Source: Poa pratensis (taxonomy: Eukaryota; Streptophyta; Magnoliopsida; Poales; Poaceae). Taken from it: a DNA stretch of 64,000 bases. The notes beneath the pieces are model-generated. The model made no database searches. It was not told where the DNA came from and was given only the letters and a program-made list of their open reading frames with translations. Numbering within the stretch: position 1 is the first letter of the stretch; each line of letters opens with the position of its first letter. The stretch lies in the NCBI GenBank assembly GCA_947311845.1, contig CAMZMU010000089.1:17674336-17738335 (forward strand), given 5' to 3'. Position numbers and translations under genes: made by a program. Below are positions 54,680 through 64,000 of this stretch, in pieces.

Positions 54680-57083
54680 ATGTCGCTTAGAGAATTAGTG
54701 CACGATCCCACTCTTATATTCGATGGCACAAATTATGATGTTTGGAAAATTCGCATGCTTAATCTTTTTAGGGCCATGGGTCCAAATTATATTAAGAGGA
54801 TTGTAGATGTGGGTTTTTCTCCTCCAAAGGATCCCCAAAAATTATCTTTAGAGGATGAGGAAAACTCACATCTCGATACTCTATATGAGAATTATCTTAT
54901 ATGTGTTTTGAGCGATGTAGTTCTTGCATCAATCATGCCTTTTCGAAACGCTCATGAGCTATGGACCAAGCTTCAAGATAAATATGAAGTGTCCAATATT
55001 ATTGAGGATGATTGTTCTCCCTCCACCTCCGGCCGTGACGAGTTCACAACTTCTTCCACTTCACCAACATGTGATTTGTCACAAGGTAATGATATGGTGA
55101 GTGGTGATAGAAATTGTTTTGTTGATGGTGAATATTCTATTGACTATACTTCATCTATATCTCATTGCAATGATCTATGTTTGGACTTAAACAATTCTAG
55201 CACTCCAAATGTTTACATGCTAGTGTTGCTAGTCCTTGCATATCATGTAATAGTTGCTCAACTAAATCTCATGATGATATGCTCTCTATGTCTTGTTGCC
55301 TTGATAAAAATGCTTCTATTTCCTCGAGTATTTGTTTGGCTAACAATGTAGAGGAAACCGAACACTCCATGGAACAAGATATGTATTTATATGGTGCTTC
55401 AAGTTATTCTTCATCATCTTTGTCCACTACTCACCTTTGCCTTATGGCTAAGGATTCAAAGGTATCTCCTACTTCGAATCCCAATATATCTCATGATGAT
55501 GATGATGAAGAAGAAGAAAATGATGACGATGCTTCCTTTCATGAGATGAGTAAAATAGTTCTTTGTGCTCTTTCAAAAATAAACTTGCTAGTGATAACTT
55601 CTTAAAAATCATAAGTATCTTTGTTCACCGCAAGCTTACAATTGAGGTTTTGGAAACTCAATTTGATGAGAAATGTCAAATTGAGAGAGATGACTCTATC
55701 ACTATGGCTTCCTTGAAATCTTCTCCTGAAGAACAAGAAGAGTATAGGGTCTCTCTTGAGGAGAGGCTTGAGTCTCTTGATGAGTCAAATGATCCTATTA
55801 TTGCTAAAATCATTGAGGAAAGAGATCATGCTATTGCTAAGTATAAAGTGCTTAAAAAGGAAAAAGTTGAATTTGGTGTTGGCAATGCTAGACTAATTGA
55901 GGATATAGAGAGACTTGACAAAGCCCACAAGGCTTTAGAAAGTGAACACTCTCTCCTTATCAAGTCTCATGATCAACTCCAAACTCAACTATCTAAAAAT
56001 GATGAGTTTGCCAAGTTGTCTTCTTCCATTTTTAATATTGATGATGCTTGTGCTACTAACTCCATTTCTTGTGAAGCATCTATTTTGAAGGAGAATGTTG
56101 AGCTAAGGGCTCAACTTGAGTTGCTAACTAGCAAGTATAGGATGTTGGAAGAAAGTCATGAAAATCTATCTAGCTCTAATGATGATCTTCTAGCATCTTA
56201 TGCCAAGCTAAAGTTAGCTCATGAGGCTATCACTACAAAGGTAACATCTTGTGAGCCTCATGTGGACAATGGCACAACTTATACTCTAAATGCTTTATTG
56301 CCATGTGCTAGTCCTAGTGATTCATCCACTCACAATGTTGCTACATCTTGTGATGAATTACTTACCATGCCTTGTTGCTCTAACAATGAAGCATCTACTT
56401 CCTCTAGTGTTTTTGTTGATACTAACCATGTAGAGGAATTAAATGAGCTCAAGGCCCAAGTCACTTCTTTGAAGAAAGACTTGGAAAAGCGTCATGTTGG
56501 GAGGTCCACACTTGACAATGTGTTGAGTGTTCAAAGACGCCCAATGACAAGAGTGGACTTGGATTCAACTCCAATAACAAGAACAAGTCCAAGCCTATCA
56601 AGAAGAACAAGGGCCAAGAACAAGTCAAAGATTCGGCCAAGATTGTTTGCTTCAAGTGCAAAGTTGAAGGGCACCATGTTAGATCTTGCCCTTTGAAGAA
56701 GAAGTCTCTTAGTGAGAAGCAACAAGGGAAGAGGCCTCAAGTTCAAACTCAAGTTCCTCAAGTTGAAGAACGGCCCTTCTCAAGAAGAATCAAGCTATTC
56801 CTCCTCAAGTTGAGACTTCAACTAAGAAGAAGGGAAAAAGCCAATGTTGCTACTTATGCCGTGAGAAGGGTCATTTTGCTTCTTCATGCACTAATGGTAC
56901 CTTATCCAACCCTATCATAATTGATGATGTTTATTCTCTTAGGAAGGATAAGGTTGGCAATGTGTTTGCCAAATATGTTGGTACTCAAAGTGGTGTCAAG
57001 AAAAGAACCATTTGGGTTGCCAAGCCTATTGTGACTAACCTCTTAGGACCCAACTTGGTTGGGGACCAACAAGCTAAAACTTG
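54680..57083 (+). pseudogene. Copia-type gag, frameshifted, element G
   Basis: Starts MSLRELVHDPTLIFDG with a typical FDGTNYDVWKIRM and a helical capsid region ending ELWTKLQDKYEV. An Asp/Ser-rich region and a long coiled coil follow (MASLKSSPEEQEEY through LKKEKVEF and LDKAHKALESEHS). Two CCHC knuckles come last: CFKCKVEGHHVRSC (near 56650-56690) and CYLCREKGHFASSC (near 56850-56890). Frames change near 55225, 55580 and again before the first knuckle. It ends VGDQQAKT at 57083. It packages RNA in intact relatives; here no pol follows. Confidence 0.75.
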
Positions 57084-59451
57084 ATCAATAGGTGTGGTTG
57101 GAGGGCATTGGAGACTTGGCTACATCATGAAGAATTAAGGGATCTTCATCAACTATATTTCTCAAGCCAAGTCATTTGGATTATATTGTTCTATCTCATA
57201 TCCAATGTTCCTCCTTGCGGTAACTTTTATTTATATCATATATACATTGAAAGTTGCTTGCACCCTTGCATGTGTTAGGTTTTGTACCTTGCTAATGTTT
57301 GTATGTGTTGTGCTCTCTACTTACTTATCTTGAGTAATCAAGTATGTGTATGTTGGTTTGCACACCATTTACTTGTGTTGAGCCTTATTGCTTTTATTTG
57401 ATATCTTATCTTGTTGGCTCTCTTTTTGAGAGATTAATGGACTATCCATTTTGGGGGAGTGATATGCTTCGTGCACTTCACACTCCTAAAAATGTGTATA
57501 CATGAGGAATACCACTTAGTGTTGATATATCAATATTATCTATTCTCTATGTGGTATGTCATTCTCATGAGAAATTCAAATTCTATAATGTCCATTAATT
57601 ATCTCTAGTTGGTTTTGTTTGCCTCTTGTTAAGAAAATTTGGATTATCACATTATGGGAGAGTAATAAGCTTTGTGCATATTACAAGACTAAAAATGTGA
57701 ACATGTGAGGTATTGCCACCTAGAATTGATATTCTTCATTATCTTATTCCTATGTGGCATGTTTCTCAAACAAGTTCCATTTGCTTAAATGTTTTTTTGC
57801 CTCTCACCGTTGGATCTTTTTTGTGATGGAAGTTCTTGATATGGCTTTCCCTAAATATGTTCTCATATATCTTTTTGGGAAACCAATTGCTTCAAGCTAC
57901 TCCTTGGAGTTGCTTTGCATGATCGCGTGAATTTGAAGCTATCAAGAATATCTATCTATCTAAGCATGGCTTTTAATTCCTATCCTTTGCCATATGCTTA
58001 TTTGTTGTGAAGTTGGTCTTTAATTTAATTCCTTTATACCACCGAGAAATATCTCTATATACTCCTTGTCCATGACAAGTGATACTCATAATTGTGGTGG
58101 AATTTGTAGACCATCTTCAATTTGGCTCTTGCTTTGAATTGCCTTATTTTTTTGCCAAGGATTTGGTTTGATCTAAATCCTCTTGTCTTCCTTGTATCTT
58201 TTGGATCCTTGTCGCTCTACTCAAAATTTGGTTTGTGCTTTCTTGAGTTAGGAAAAGCAATGATCCCATTCTTGGGAAGCTATCCTACATTGAGTAGAAC
58301 ATCATTCTTTAAATTGGTTTTGTATCTTATTGCTTTCCTTGAACATGACTAGTGTTTGAATAATATGTATGGAGAGTGATGATCTCATTTGTGTGCATTT
58401 GGTATTCAAATGCAAGATCATAAATAATGCACAAGTCTTGGGGGAGCAATCCTATATGTTTTTGAACATTAGTTGTTCTCAATTGGCATTTGATCCCGAT
58501 GACGTGTCTCTTTGGAAGACAAACATTCTCGTCTTGGTACTTTGTGCCATCATGAGAAGTGTAGAGGGTTTGGTTTATTCCTTGATGATAATTTCATCAT
58601 TTGGTATCTTACTTTCATTTGGCATCTTTTCAAAGTGGTATCTTCAATCATGTGTTGATTTGGGTCTTTGATATAATTTGGACAATTCTTTCTCTTGACA
58701 CACTTGTGTGTACTTTCTTGGTTTAAATGGTGTTTTGTCCAATTGTATCTCGTTTGGTTCTTGGAAGTCTTGTGCATGCATATTTACTATATGTATATCT
58801 TATGACATGCTTACTTTCGTTGATCCAATATATAGGATAAAACTCCATCAAATCCTAAATGGCTAAGATGTGCATGAAATTCAATTTCATATCAATATGC
58901 ACATATTTATGTGGGGTTTGTCCTATGTATTGTAGTTGCTCTAACTACTTTGGATCCAATGAGTTTGGGTACCATTTTGTACTTGAATTTGTTTTAGGTA
59001 CATTAGAGATGCATTGGAAGCTTGTCTCATTTACAAGGAAGGTGGTGTCACCATGTGCTTATTGGAGCCAAGCTTGGATGATCGTTAACTCTTATCGTCT
59101 ACATCACCAATGCTATCTCGGTAACAAGTATCTACCTCATGCATACTTTCTAGCTTTCAACCTTGTGTAGGTTGTATCTTGGCATGAATTTCGTTTGTTG
59201 CAATTGATGTGATTCTTGCAAAGTTCTTATTTAAACATCTTTATTGCAAATGTGAGCAAGCCAGGATGATTTCATAGCAGGAGAATATATATAATCATTT
59301 TATTTATTCACCAATCCCAAATATGTTAATCTAGCATTTCTTCTCAAAAGTCACTCATATGCAATATTGATGATTTTTCATTTGGTAATCATTTGTCTTT
59401 TGCGATACTTGTTATCTTTCTCGGAGCATCCCTTCTATCTTTTTTCCCTTG
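57084..59451 (+). other. Element G non-coding interior
   Basis: AT-rich with short accidental ORFs only. Diverged repeats starting with a G-rich GGGGGAG- or GGGAGAG-containing segment then TGATAAGC/ATGCTTCGTGCA occur near 57455, 57655 and 58440. Confidence 0.6.
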
Positions 59452-60144
59452 TGGAATTTGAGAGTGAAGGATTTGAGCACTTGTGCTCTTGCCATTGCTT
59501 TGTGCATCGGTTTGTGCTCTCCACGAGGATTCGTGGAAGTTGATAGTTTGTGAGCTTGCTACTCTTGGGTCTTTGGACTCTAGACGCCTTTGTGGTGGTT
59601 GAGACCTTTGTGGTCATTTGTAGCTGTTCGGGAGCCCCCAATTCATTTGTGGGTGTGTGCCCCGAATCGTTGTTGTAAAGGCTCCGGAATCCACCTTGAA
59701 GGATCCTGATAGTGGAAGGTGAACCAATCCTTTGTGGTGCGGTTCATCGGAGAATAGGGTGAGCCTTTGTGGCGTTGAGATCGACCTTTGTGGTGCCTCA
59801 CACCTCTCCAACGAGACGTACTCACCTAAAAAGGAGGAACTCGGGATTACATCATCGTCTCCGTGTGCCTCGGTTATTTCTATACCCGAGCTCTTTATTT
59901 ATGCATTTTACATTGTGATAGCCTTCGTGCTTGAAGTATTCTATATTGCTATCTCCTTGTTGCTTGTCTTGCTTAGCATAAGTTGTTGGTGCACATAGGT
60001 GAGCCTAGTATTTTTAGGTTGTTGGCTTGTTAATTTAAACACCTAGTTTTATTCCGCAATTATCAAGCCTAAACCGGAAAAGTTTTAATCGCCTATTCAC
60101 CCCCCCCCCCCCCTCTCCCTCTAGGCGGCATCCTTGTCCTTTCA
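59452..60144 (+). repeat. Element G 3' LTR, 5'-truncated
   Basis: Matches about 53949-54625 of the full LTR; the first 1.48 kb and the polypurine tract are missing. A C run (60100-60113) has expanded where the intact LTR has six C. Ends TCCTTTCA. Confidence 0.88.
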
Positions 60145-61011
60145 CACTCTTCTGTCAATATAATGTGATATCACCGCTTCACTCCTCATTGTTATCTTCT
60201 TCATCCATACTCTCTCCCGTTCCTTCTCGCAAACTATCTCCAACCTCTCTGCAGCCATGGACCCCATTGACTGGTCGGAGTACTGGTGGCTGATGGGTGA
60301 CAATGACTCGGGGAGCGACGGCGACAACACTCCCCCACCCACTCCTGCAAGCGACCACGACGGCTCGTCTAGCAACGGCACGCTCAGCCGCATAGGCTCC
60401 GAGATTGACGACTCGGATCCTGAGTTGGTGCGCGGGGAGCATGAGGAGGAGGAGGAGGAGGAGGAATACGAGGACGACGACGGCGGTAGCGACAACGACA
60501 GCGACAGCGACAGCGGCTACGGCGGCGATGAGGACAATGGCGACAAGAAGCGTCGTCACGAGGACGATGGCGTGCAAGGGCCGCCGTCAAAGAAGAAGAA
60601 GAACTAGGCTATAGTTATTAGCATATACTTCTAGTTATTAGAACATATATAACTATGTACTATTATTTTCAGTGGTTTGAATCTCTGTTTTCAGTTCTTC
60701 GAAGAAGTAATATATTTCAAATTAATTACTCTGGTCGACTCTATACTATCTGTGATTGCACACGATCAGCATGGACAAAATCATGTTTGATAGTCAGAAG
60801 AAATGCATACGCTTAGTTATTTCTAAGTCTGGGCGAACGTTCGCACACGGTTCCTAAAATTTAACCGTATGCGAAGTTTATTCCCGCAACCGTCTTCCAA
60901 CCTACTACATACGGCTACAATTCATAAGGGTAAGCGATAAGTGAGAACGCACACGGGTGCCTGCATTCGTATGCGATCGTGGGGCCTTAAATTGCCCGAT
61001 CTGTATTAGTG
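60145..61011 (-). mobile_element. CACTA-like transposon, one end
   Basis: Ends CTGTATTAGTG at 61011, the inverted form of a CACTA terminus. Inside are subterminal repeats with CGTATGCGA/TCGCACACGG motifs in both orientations (60838-60980). The other end is missing, presumably lost with the element G side. Strand is arbitrary. Confidence 0.6.
60257..60607 (+). CDS. Small acidic protein with basic C-terminal nuclear signal
   Basis: 116 codons in a good start context (GCAGCCATGG). Three parts: an aromatic N-terminus (MDPIDWSEYWWLMGD), a Ser/Gly/Asp segment with an eight-Glu run, and a basic tail (KKRRHEDD, then PSKKKKN) that would act as a nuclear signal. No known domain. It lies inside the CACTA-like remnant, just right of element G. 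It could be a transposon accessory ORF or a captured gene. The acidic run is partly a GAGGAG repeat, so neutral origin is possible. Confidence 0.5.
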   Translation: MDPIDWSEYWWLMGDNDSGSDGDNTPPPTPASDHDGSSSNGTLSRIGSEIDDSDPELVRGEHEEEEEEEEYEDDDGGSDNDSDSDSGYGGDEDNGDKKRRHEDDGVQGPPSKKKKN

Positions 61012-61890
61012 TCAATTGTCTGCCTCATCTCGCTAAGAAGAATCATTCTCGGTACGCAAAATGGAAGTAAACATTTGTAGCACTACGAATAAACGCTTGT
61101 AGGGTGAGATCGTGTAGGAGGAAATGACCATTGGACAAGCTCCGGCTCCCCTCGAGAGCCACACGCATGGCGACAAGCCCACCTCTCCGAGATCTGCATT
61201 ACGGCCGAAAGATCATAAAGAAACAATACAAGCATACAAGAAAAGGTTAAAAGGAGGGGGGAAAAGAAATAAATGAGGCATATAAAGGAGAGGGAAGGCC
61301 ACATAACCAATTAGTGGGCAATGGCATCACTCATGGACCAAATCAACACTCCTCCATAGACCATGTGCATGGACCAACAAAGACGAGAGTATCCCAGCCT
61401 ATGAAAGAAATTTCATGGGCAATATGTACCTCATATCTATAGTGTATGAAGCTAGAGATTCTCGCTGCAAGTGAGATTTAAGTCTTCTTCGAGATGATCC
61501 ATTTGGTCTTAAAGTCCGAGTGATTTTTCTTCCAAGCTTTTTTCGATAAAGTGAGATTTATTACTTAAAAGGTTTAAATATTACACTCAGCCTCTGCGTA
61601 ACAAAGATGCACACAGCCGAAGGCTAGGAAGTGAGTGTCCATTCGGCCTTTAAGGTCCCAACGAGTTTTTTTGCTGAGCTAAAGGCTTGGAAGTGAGCAT
61701 CTATTCGGTCTAATGGTTCCAGTGACTCTTCGAATCTAAAAGGCCAAAGGGATCGTTCTAAGGAGATCTCGCCTTGTGTCTACAGTTTTCCAACAACACG
61801 TGGTCAAGCACTACGAGCGTTCATGATGTTTCCTTGCAATGGGATTGTGTCCAACTCTTCATGTGTCGAGGCCAGACTCAGTTAAAAATA
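61012..61890. other. Unassigned DNA with possible LINE 3' fragment
   Basis: No gene. At about 61538-61640 the minus strand resembles a LINE 3' end (...AATAAATCTCACTTTATCG followed by an A run). No clear target duplication. Confidence 0.35.
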
Positions 61891-62013
61891 CTCCCTCCGT
61901 CCCAAAATAAGTGTCTCAAGTTTGCCCAAAAGTGGATGTATTTATACGTGAAACATGTCTAGATACATTCACTTTTGGGCAAACTTGAGACACTTATTTT
62001 TGGACGGAGAGAG
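61891..62013. mobile_element. Stowaway MITE (123 bp)
   Basis: CTCCCTCCGTCCCAAAATAA end inverted at the right, TA duplications at 61889-61890 and 62014-62015; almost a full hairpin. Confidence 0.93.
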
Positions 62014-62319
62014 TATATCATTGTACTACTCTCGGGAGTATATGTCGAATTGTCGACCCATCACATTGCTGCCTATACGCTTGTCTTCATAATTTTCAAC
62101 AAACGACGCTCGATGGCATCGCAGTACGTCAGCCGGGGAGCAATTACGGAAAACTCCCCCCCCCCCCCCCCCCCCTATTTACGATGTTTTTTACCATGAC
62201 AACAATTACATGTTTATATATATACGTATGCATGTTTTTTAGATTTTAAAATATGATTTTAAAATCATTTAATAGACTTGGAGATACCTAGCCCAACCTA
62301 CTAAAATGCTTCGCAACTA
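62014..62319. other. Spacer with poly-C run
   Basis: A 20-C run at 62156-62175, then AT-rich DNA; no gene. Confidence 0.5.
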
Positions 62320-62440
62320 CTCCTTTCGTCCAAAAAAAGTGTCTTCGATTTATCAAAAGTGGATGTATCGAGACTTGAAACATGTCTAGATATATCCACT
62401 TTTGTGCAAATCTAAGATACTTATTTTTGGACGGAGTGAG
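62320..62440. mobile_element. Stowaway MITE (121 bp), diverged
   Basis: Left end CTCCTTTCGTCCAAAAAAAG, right end inverted (ATTTTTGGACGGAGTGAG), TA at 62318-62319 and 62441-62442. Shares the GTCTAGATA inner core with the MITEs at 17342 and 61891. Confidence 0.88.
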
Positions 62441-63000
62441 TATTACATATCTCGACATTCTATGGTCGCCAGTTCTATCCGTCGACGACCACTGGCCACA
62501 GTTTACTAATTTTCTAGATTCACAAACTAGCCACACATATCCGATGTCAAGAAGGTAAGAACTCAAGAACACAGACCGGTTAAAAGACGTGCTCCACGGG
62601 GAAAAAAACGAAGATGGGACGCTGGAAAATACACATGTGTGCCGCACGTTAAAGGTGTCAGTTTGCGACCTACGCAAAGGCCTCTAGTTATCCCCGCCCA
62701 TGCCTAGGCCCAATTAACTCCTATATAACCAAATGGATTAAGTATAGGTTTTACCCTCAAATGTCACTCTATGGACAACATTCACCCTAAACTTTAAAAC
62801 CATATGATTTCAACCCTGAAATGTACAATACCGGATAAATTACGCCCTCCTGGTGGTTTTTGGCGAATTTGGACGGTTTTGGGCAAATTGGGTGGTTTTG
62901 GTAGCGTTGACTCTGGGTGCTGACATGGCGCCGTCCGCTGACGTGGCGCTGACATGGCTCTCAAAACAAAAACAAAAAAGTAAACCGCAGCCGCCACCCA
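62441..63000. other. Unassigned DNA
   Basis: From 62745 to 62900 there are three imperfect ACCCT(A/C)AAA(C/A)T blocks of a type often seen near transposon ends in grasses. No gene supported. Confidence 0.35.
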
Positions 63001-64000
63001 TTTCTTTGCGTGAGCCCGCCGCTGACCGGCCAACCCAGCTTCGCTGCCCGAGCTGCGGCATCGTCCTCGTCCTCCATGCGCCACCAGCGGCCCACGGGAG
63101 CACGTTCCGCAGCGCCGGCCGAGGCCGCCGACGCGGACTACGCGCGGGCACCCGAAGGGGAAGTGGTGGCCTGGGCGCGAGGCTCAGCGACATCCGCGCC
63201 GGCGCGGAGCCGAAGGTCGCCGCGAGGAACAATGAGGCCGGAAGCGCCATTCTCATTGCCCCTCGCTAGCGTGCGCGTGCCCAATCTGATTTGGATCTCT
63301 GCTTGCTGTAGCTCGGGATTAAACAGCCTGTGCTTTCGATCCGTCGCTCACCATCCCGGAGAAGGCCGACGTGGAGGTCCTGCTGCGTTTTGGGCGGAGG
63401 AGGATTGGTGGAGGAGAGGAGATGGCCGGAGATGGCCGATCTTGGGATTTTGCTTAGCGATTCTCCTCCGTGCTATTCAATTTCCGTATTCAATTTGATC
63501 AGCTGCTGAACTCCGGCAGCCGCACCGTACTCTCCTCGTTCCTTCCAAATTCCACACCCCAAACACGTGAAGGGAAATCAATCCCCAAATCGGCACAGTG
63601 GCAGAAGAAAAGTGCAGCGAGGTTGAGCTTCGTCTGGTTCCAAACGTCCTCGACCGACACCACGCCGCCCCTCGACGCAAGGGGCGCCAAACCCGTCATG
63701 GCGTCGTCCGGTGTGCCGCGCATCACGACGACGAGGTCCTCCGGCTACCAGATCTAGGACCTCCATCGGGAGTGCACGCCGTTCTCGAGCTCCCGCAGAG
63801 TGCCCTTGGACACTTGCCCCAGCCATTTAAGGCCGTCCCAGTCGCGGGCGTCCTGGAGCTCCGCCCACTGCGACAGCCTTGACGCCGATAGAGGAGGCAC
63901 GAAGGAGTTCTTGATGGTGAGTGGCGGTTGCCACGCTCTTTGAGCGCGATGCTACGGTAGCAAGCGCGCAGTCCCGAGATGGAGCAGCAGAGGTCGTCGC
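63001..64000. other. CpG-rich region, no gene assigned
   Basis: GC-rich and CpG-rich, open in several frames on both strands. A minus-strand segment near 63560-63740 (VVVMRGTPDDAMTGLAPLAS) looks the most protein-like, and a GT-AG exon could be present, but I recognise no family. It may be the edge of a gene to the right of the window or a captured fragment. Confidence 0.3.

Larger units (their letters stand above)
52471..60144 (+). mobile_element. Element G: gag-only copia-type element
   Basis: The LTR at 52471-54625 is followed by the iMet primer site, a gag pseudogene (54680-57083), 2.4 kb of AT-rich non-coding DNA and a truncated 3' LTR (59452-60144). No protease, integrase or RT is present. 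Copia placement rests on the primer site and the gag type; low certainty at superfamily level. Confidence 0.75.

Noticed and set aside
60438..60470. Minus-strand Arg/Pro/Ser-rich ORFs opposite the acidic gene
   Set aside because: Reverse complement of the GAGGAG repeat; the plus strand has the better start context and composition.

Overview
This is nuclear DNA from a large-genome grass, most likely a Triticeae species (wheat, barley or Aegilops). The basis is nested multi-kilobase LTR retrotransposons, Stowaway MITEs with CTCCCTCCGT ends and TA target duplications, tRNA-Asp-like and tRNA-iMet primer sites, and PMD and GRF genes of grass type. I see no prokaryotic gene, CRISPR, tRNA or rRNA. 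Almost everything is mobile DNA. The only plausibly intact non-retroelement genes are a two-exon GRF zinc-finger gene (13856-14304, minus) and a small acidic nuclear-type ORF (60257-60607, plus). Element letters below are local names.

Layout. 1-8115: element A, a minus-strand Ty3/gypsy element (Tat-like, dual RNase H) with both LTRs and a frameshifted gag-pol. 8116-13595: LTR-like DNA interrupted by A, holding an ORF1-only LINE derivative (9343-11578) and a Stowaway MITE (11919-12326). 13596-19071: a minus-strand transposon-gene cluster (GRF zinc finger, plant mobile domain gene, MULE transposase C-terminus) interrupted by a 1.15-kb retroposon (15056-16205) and carrying a perfect 47-bp inverted repeat. 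19319-51597: the tandem-repeat-rich 3' part and 3' LTR of gypsy element E, split by four insertions: element D (19486-26401, TSD GGCCT), a 4.4-kb solo LTR S (27042-48174, TSD ACTAC), and LTR-like block F (48598-about 50296). S is itself split by element B (28367-45066, TSD GCAGC). B is split in its gag by element C (35205-44227, TSD GCAGG). 51598-60144: copia-type gag-only element G, with an LTR that has a polypurine tract on its left and a primer site on its right. 60145-61011: right end of a CACTA-like transposon. 61012-64000: mixed sequence with two Stowaway MITEs and a CpG-rich end.

How the parts work together. A and B encode gag and pol but share one identical frameshift between RNase H and integrase. 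C has the same LTRs, primer site and gag-protease, but has lost RT, RNase H and integrase. Instead it carries a roughly 3.3-kb antisense gene with five GT-AG introns and a domain of the 'putative gypsy-type transposon' kind. All three carry an array of short hairpins whose stems vary in a compensatory way. The best candidate for an undescribed system is this two-part family (pol-bearing A/B; gag plus antisense gene C) with a shared hairpin array.
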